In this document: positions 7,254-8,787 of the stretch, piece by piece
Layout of the letters: every line of letters starts with the position of its first letter
How positions within the stretch are numbered: position 1 is the stretch's first letter
From: Chromatiales bacterium
GTDB taxonomy: Bacteria; Pseudomonadota; Gammaproteobacteria; CAMYNG01
Direction of reading: 5' to 3'
Assembly: GCA_027021685.1 (NCBI GenBank)
Contig: JALUTW010000312.1
Span: 1-8,787 of the forward strand
Length of the DNA stretch: 8,787 nt
Program-made: the position numbers and the translations under genes
The notes under the pieces: generated by a model
Seen by the model: only the letters and a program-made list of their open reading frames with translations
The model's database searches: none
What the model was told of the DNA's origin: nothing

Positions 7254-7525
7254 AGAACCTATCTCAGAATTCCGCGCGTGTCGCGTTGTGAGTCCACGGC
7301 CGCGCCGGCAAGGCGCGCCGCGCAGCACAGTACTCGTTGTACGGGCCAGCGGCGCAACGCCGCCGGCGTGGGCGTGGCTCGCAACCCCCTGGGGCGCCGG
7401 CGATTTTCACCCCGGCCACCATCCATGGCCAAAATGCCGGCATTGTCTTGTCGTACACCCATGCTCGTCGGATCCCACCGAAAATCGCCAGGCGCGCGGC
7501 CGTGTGGAATTTTGAGATAGGTTCT
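7254..7525. mobile_element. 272-bp MITE-like element with 20-bp terminal inverted repeats
   Basis: AGAACCTATCTCAGAATTCC (7254-7273) and GGAATTTTGAGATAGGTTCT (7506-7525) are inverted repeats matching at 19 of 20 positions. The length, ends and lack of coding capacity fit a miniature inverted-repeat transposable element or an internally deleted insertion sequence. Inside are GCGGCG-CAA-CGCCGC (7349-7363), the palindrome AATGCCGGCATT (7433-7444), and a perfect 10-bp dyad GGCGATTTTC (7399-7408) / GAAAATCGCC (7480-7489). No clear target duplication is seen; the flanks CTAG (7252-7255) and CTTG (7524-7527) agree at 3 of 4 positions if the ends are placed 2 bp further in. I cannot name the parent insertion-sequence family. 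Confidence 0.7.
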
Positions 7526-7529
7526 TGTA

Positions 7530-7553
7530 GCAGGCTGTTGGAAAACGGCCTGC
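7530..7553 (+). other. 10-bp hairpin with GGAA loop in the panC leader
   Basis: GCAGGCTGTT (7530-7539) pairs with AACGGCCTGC (7544-7553) over ten positions, with one T-G wobble, closing a GGAA loop that fits the GNRA class. A second stem, GCGGGGC (7558-7564) with GCCCCGC (7571-7577), follows at once. It could be a leader structure of panC, or the end of another mobile element, because CAGGCTGTTGGAAAAC resembles some insertion-sequence ends. Confidence 0.4.
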
Positions 7554-7659
7554 CGGCGCGGGGCCGGGATGCCCCGCCCGCGGGTCGCGCGCGCAGGCGC
7601 CTGTTGGGGTGCCGCCGGGGCCGGACCCGCGCCGGGCGATCCGGATCCGTTCCAGTCGC

Positions 7660-8523
7660 ATGATGTCCCCTGACGTGCAACTGCTCACCACTTGCACGGC
7701 CATGCAGGAGTTCGCCCGCGCGCAGCGGGCGGCGGGGCGGCGCATCGCCTTCGTGCCCACCATGGGCAACCTGCACCGGGGGCACCTGGCGCTGGTGGAA
7801 CAGGCCGCCGGCCTGGCCGACGTGGTGGTGGTCAGCATCTTCGTCAACCCGCTGCAGTTCGATCGTGCCGCGGATCTGGAGGCCTACCCGCGCACCCTGG
7901 AGGAGGACCTGGCCGCCCTGGCTCCGCTGGGGGTGGCGGCGGTCTTCGCCCCGCCCGAGACCGAGATGTATCCGCAGGGCCGGGCGGCCGAGCCGGTGGT
8001 CCAGGTGCCGGGCCTGGAGGCCCTGACCACGGACCTGGAAGGGGCCTCGCGGCCCGGTCATTTCCCCGGCGTGGTCACGGTGGTGAAAAAGTTGTTCGAC
8101 CTGGTCCGGCCCCAGGTGGCGGTGTTCGGCGAGAAGGACTACCAGCAGCTCCTGGTGGTGCGGCACATGGTGCGGGCCCTGGCGCTGCCGGTGGAAATTG
8201 CCGCCGGGCCCACCGTGCGCGAGGCCGACGGCCTGGCCATGAGTTCGCGCAACGGTTACCTCAGCCCGGAGGAGCGGGCGCGGGCGCCGGAGCTGTACCG
8301 GGCCCTGGCCGCCGCCGCCGCCGCGGTGCGGGCCGACCCCGGTGCCTGGCCGGCGGCGCGGGCAGCGGCCCTGGTCCGGCTGGAACGGGCGGGGTTCCGC
8401 CCGGACTACTTCGAACTGCGGCGAGCCGCGGATCTCGGGCCGGCCACACCGGGCGAGCCGCTGCGGCTGCTGGCCGCGGCCTGGCTGGGCCCGGCGCGGC
8501 TCATCGACAACCTCGCGGTCTGA
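7660..8523 (+). CDS. panC: Pantothenate synthetase (pantoate--beta-alanine ligase)
   Basis: This cytoplasmic enzyme joins pantoate and beta-alanine using ATP to make pantothenate, the precursor of coenzyme A. The 287-aa product has normal family length. Two tandem ATGs (7660, 7663) are possible starts; neither has a clear ribosome-binding site, and starts further upstream add an Arg/Pro-rich tail foreign to the family. Signature motifs are [11 protein letters not shown] (residues 33-43, ATP-binding HxGH with H39 and H42), [17 protein letters not shown] (131-138), FGEKDYQQL (156-164), MSSRNGYLS (194-202, KMSKS-equivalent), and the C-terminal-domain segment FRPDYFELR. Residues ~219-235 hold an Ala-rich run. 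panD follows after 101 nt and supplies beta-alanine; panB is not in the window. Confidence 0.96.
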   Translation: MMSPDVQLLTTCTAMQEFARAQRAAGRRIAFVPTMGNLHRGHLALVEQAAGLADVVVVSIFVNPLQFDRAADLEAYPRTLEEDLAALAPLGVAAVFAPPETEMYPQGRAAEPVVQVPGLEALTTDLEGASRPGHFPGVVTVVKKLFDLVRPQVAVFGEKDYQQLLVVRHMVRALALPVEIAAGPTVREADGLAMSSRNGYLSPEERARAPELYRALAAAAAAVRADPGAWPAARAAALVRLERAGFRPDYFELRRAADLGPATPGEPLRLLAAAWLGPARLIDNLAV

Positions 8524-8582
8524 CCGGTTTCCCCTGTCCAGACAAGGGCTTGCACCCGCGGCGGGGAGGGTGGGCCTTGGTG

Positions 8583-8588
8583 TATAAT
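8583..8588 (+). promoter_or_regulatory. Candidate panD promoter (-10 TATAAT)
   Basis: A perfect TATAAT sits in GC-rich DNA between panC and panD, 36 nt before the panD start, so transcription could begin near 8595 with a short leader. The -35 is poor: TTGCAC at 8550-8555 is 27 nt away, too far for standard sigma-70 spacing. The TG just upstream is one base off the extended -10 position. Confidence 0.4.
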
Positions 8589-8624
8589 TCCACCCTTGCG
8601 AGCGGATCGGGAGAGCGAGGCGCC

Positions 8625-8787
8625 ATGCAGTACACCATGCTCAAGGCCAAACTGCACCGGGCACGGGTGACCCACTCGGAGCTGGAGTACGAGGGCTCCT
8701 GCGCCATCGACGGCACCCTGCTGGACGCCGCCGGCATCCGCGAGTACGAGCAGATCCACATCTACAACGTCAGCAACGGCGAGCGCT
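8625..8787 (+). CDS. panD: Aspartate 1-decarboxylase proenzyme, 3'-truncated by window edge
   Basis: PanD decarboxylates L-aspartate to beta-alanine, the co-substrate of PanC. Only the first 54 codons are present; the family is about 120-130 aa. The N-terminus [20 protein letters not shown] and the block YEGSCAID match the family closely. Gly24-Ser25 is the self-cleavage site, where Ser25 becomes the catalytic pyruvoyl group; Lys9 is also conserved. The ATG at 8625 has GAGG (8617-8620, 4 nt) and GGGAG (8609-8613, 11 nt) upstream. It lies 101 nt after panC and may be read both from panC and from its own promoter. Confidence 0.95.
   Translation, partial: MQYTMLKAKLHRARVTHSELEYEGSCAIDGTLLDAAGIREYEQIHIYNVSNGER

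Larger units (their letters stand above)
6673..7659. other. Gene-free repeat island between perM and panC
   Basis: About 990 bases hold no convincing protein gene. Frames open here give Arg/Pro/Ala-rich translations, such as NAETQRRGG and LRSLRLC, which are the known spurious translations of CGCAGAG repeats. The stretch is instead filled with inverted repeats and hairpins, listed separately: a repeat pair with an outer imperfect dyad (6679-7053), a hairpin run (7090-7193), a MITE-like element (7254-7525), and a structured leader before panC (7526-7659). No tRNA, rRNA or transposase fragment was recognised. Confidence 0.75.

Noticed and set aside
7526..7659. Known pan riboregulator motif upstream of panC
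   Set aside because: Stems are present, but I cannot match the motif's specific bulged-base pattern, so naming it would be unsupported.
7609..7659. Upstream extension of the panC start
   Set aside because: It adds 17 Arg/Pro-rich residues absent from the family; the ATGs at 7660/7663 give normal length.
7264..8166. 300-aa - strand frame across the MITE-like element and panC
   Set aside because: Mostly antisense to panC, with a composition typical of shadow frames.
8531..8548. Terminator after panC
   Set aside because: CCCCTGTC/GACAAGGG forms only a short stem with a mismatch and no T tract.

Overview
The window is GC-rich chromosomal DNA from a proteobacterium. The close match of one product to Escherichia coli PerM and the general gene style suggest a high-GC gammaproteobacterium, possibly a Chromatiales/Ectothiorhodospiraceae-type lineage. 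That placement is inference from recalled family sequences, not from a search. All recognised genes lie on the + strand.

Left part (1-4196): the end of an RND-type efflux operon. A periplasmic adaptor (its start lies left of the window) overlaps by 8 nt the gene for a full-length 1078-aa RND inner-membrane pump. No outer-membrane channel gene is visible. A perfect 12-bp GC stem without a T tract follows the pump gene.

Middle (4254-6672): a compact cluster of a LysR-family regulator with a CysL/CbbR-like effector domain, a 106-aa conserved-looking hypothetical protein, and a PerM/AI-2E-family membrane protein. The gaps are 31 nt and 3 nt, so the three are probably co-transcribed from the AT-rich leader before lysR.

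A gene-free island of about 990 bp (6673-7659) separates perM from panC and holds the most unusual material. It contains (i) octamer CGCAGAGN repeats in two inverted clusters, enclosed in a weaker outer inverted repeat; (ii) a run of consecutive hairpins with a possible alternative-pairing switch; (iii) a 272-bp MITE-like element with 20-bp terminal inverted repeats (19 of 20 matching); and (iv) a structured panC leader with a 10-bp GGAA-loop hairpin. No credible protein gene was found in it.

Right part (7660-8787): panC (pantothenate synthetase) and the start of panD (aspartate decarboxylase, cut by the window edge). PanD supplies beta-alanine, which PanC joins to pantoate to make pantothenate, the coenzyme A precursor. 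panB, often beside panC, is absent from the window, and the repeat island occupies the space upstream of panC. panD may have its own promoter, with a perfect TATAAT. I found no CRISPR array, tRNA, rRNA or transposase gene, and no clear new multi-gene system; the novelty is in the repeat island.
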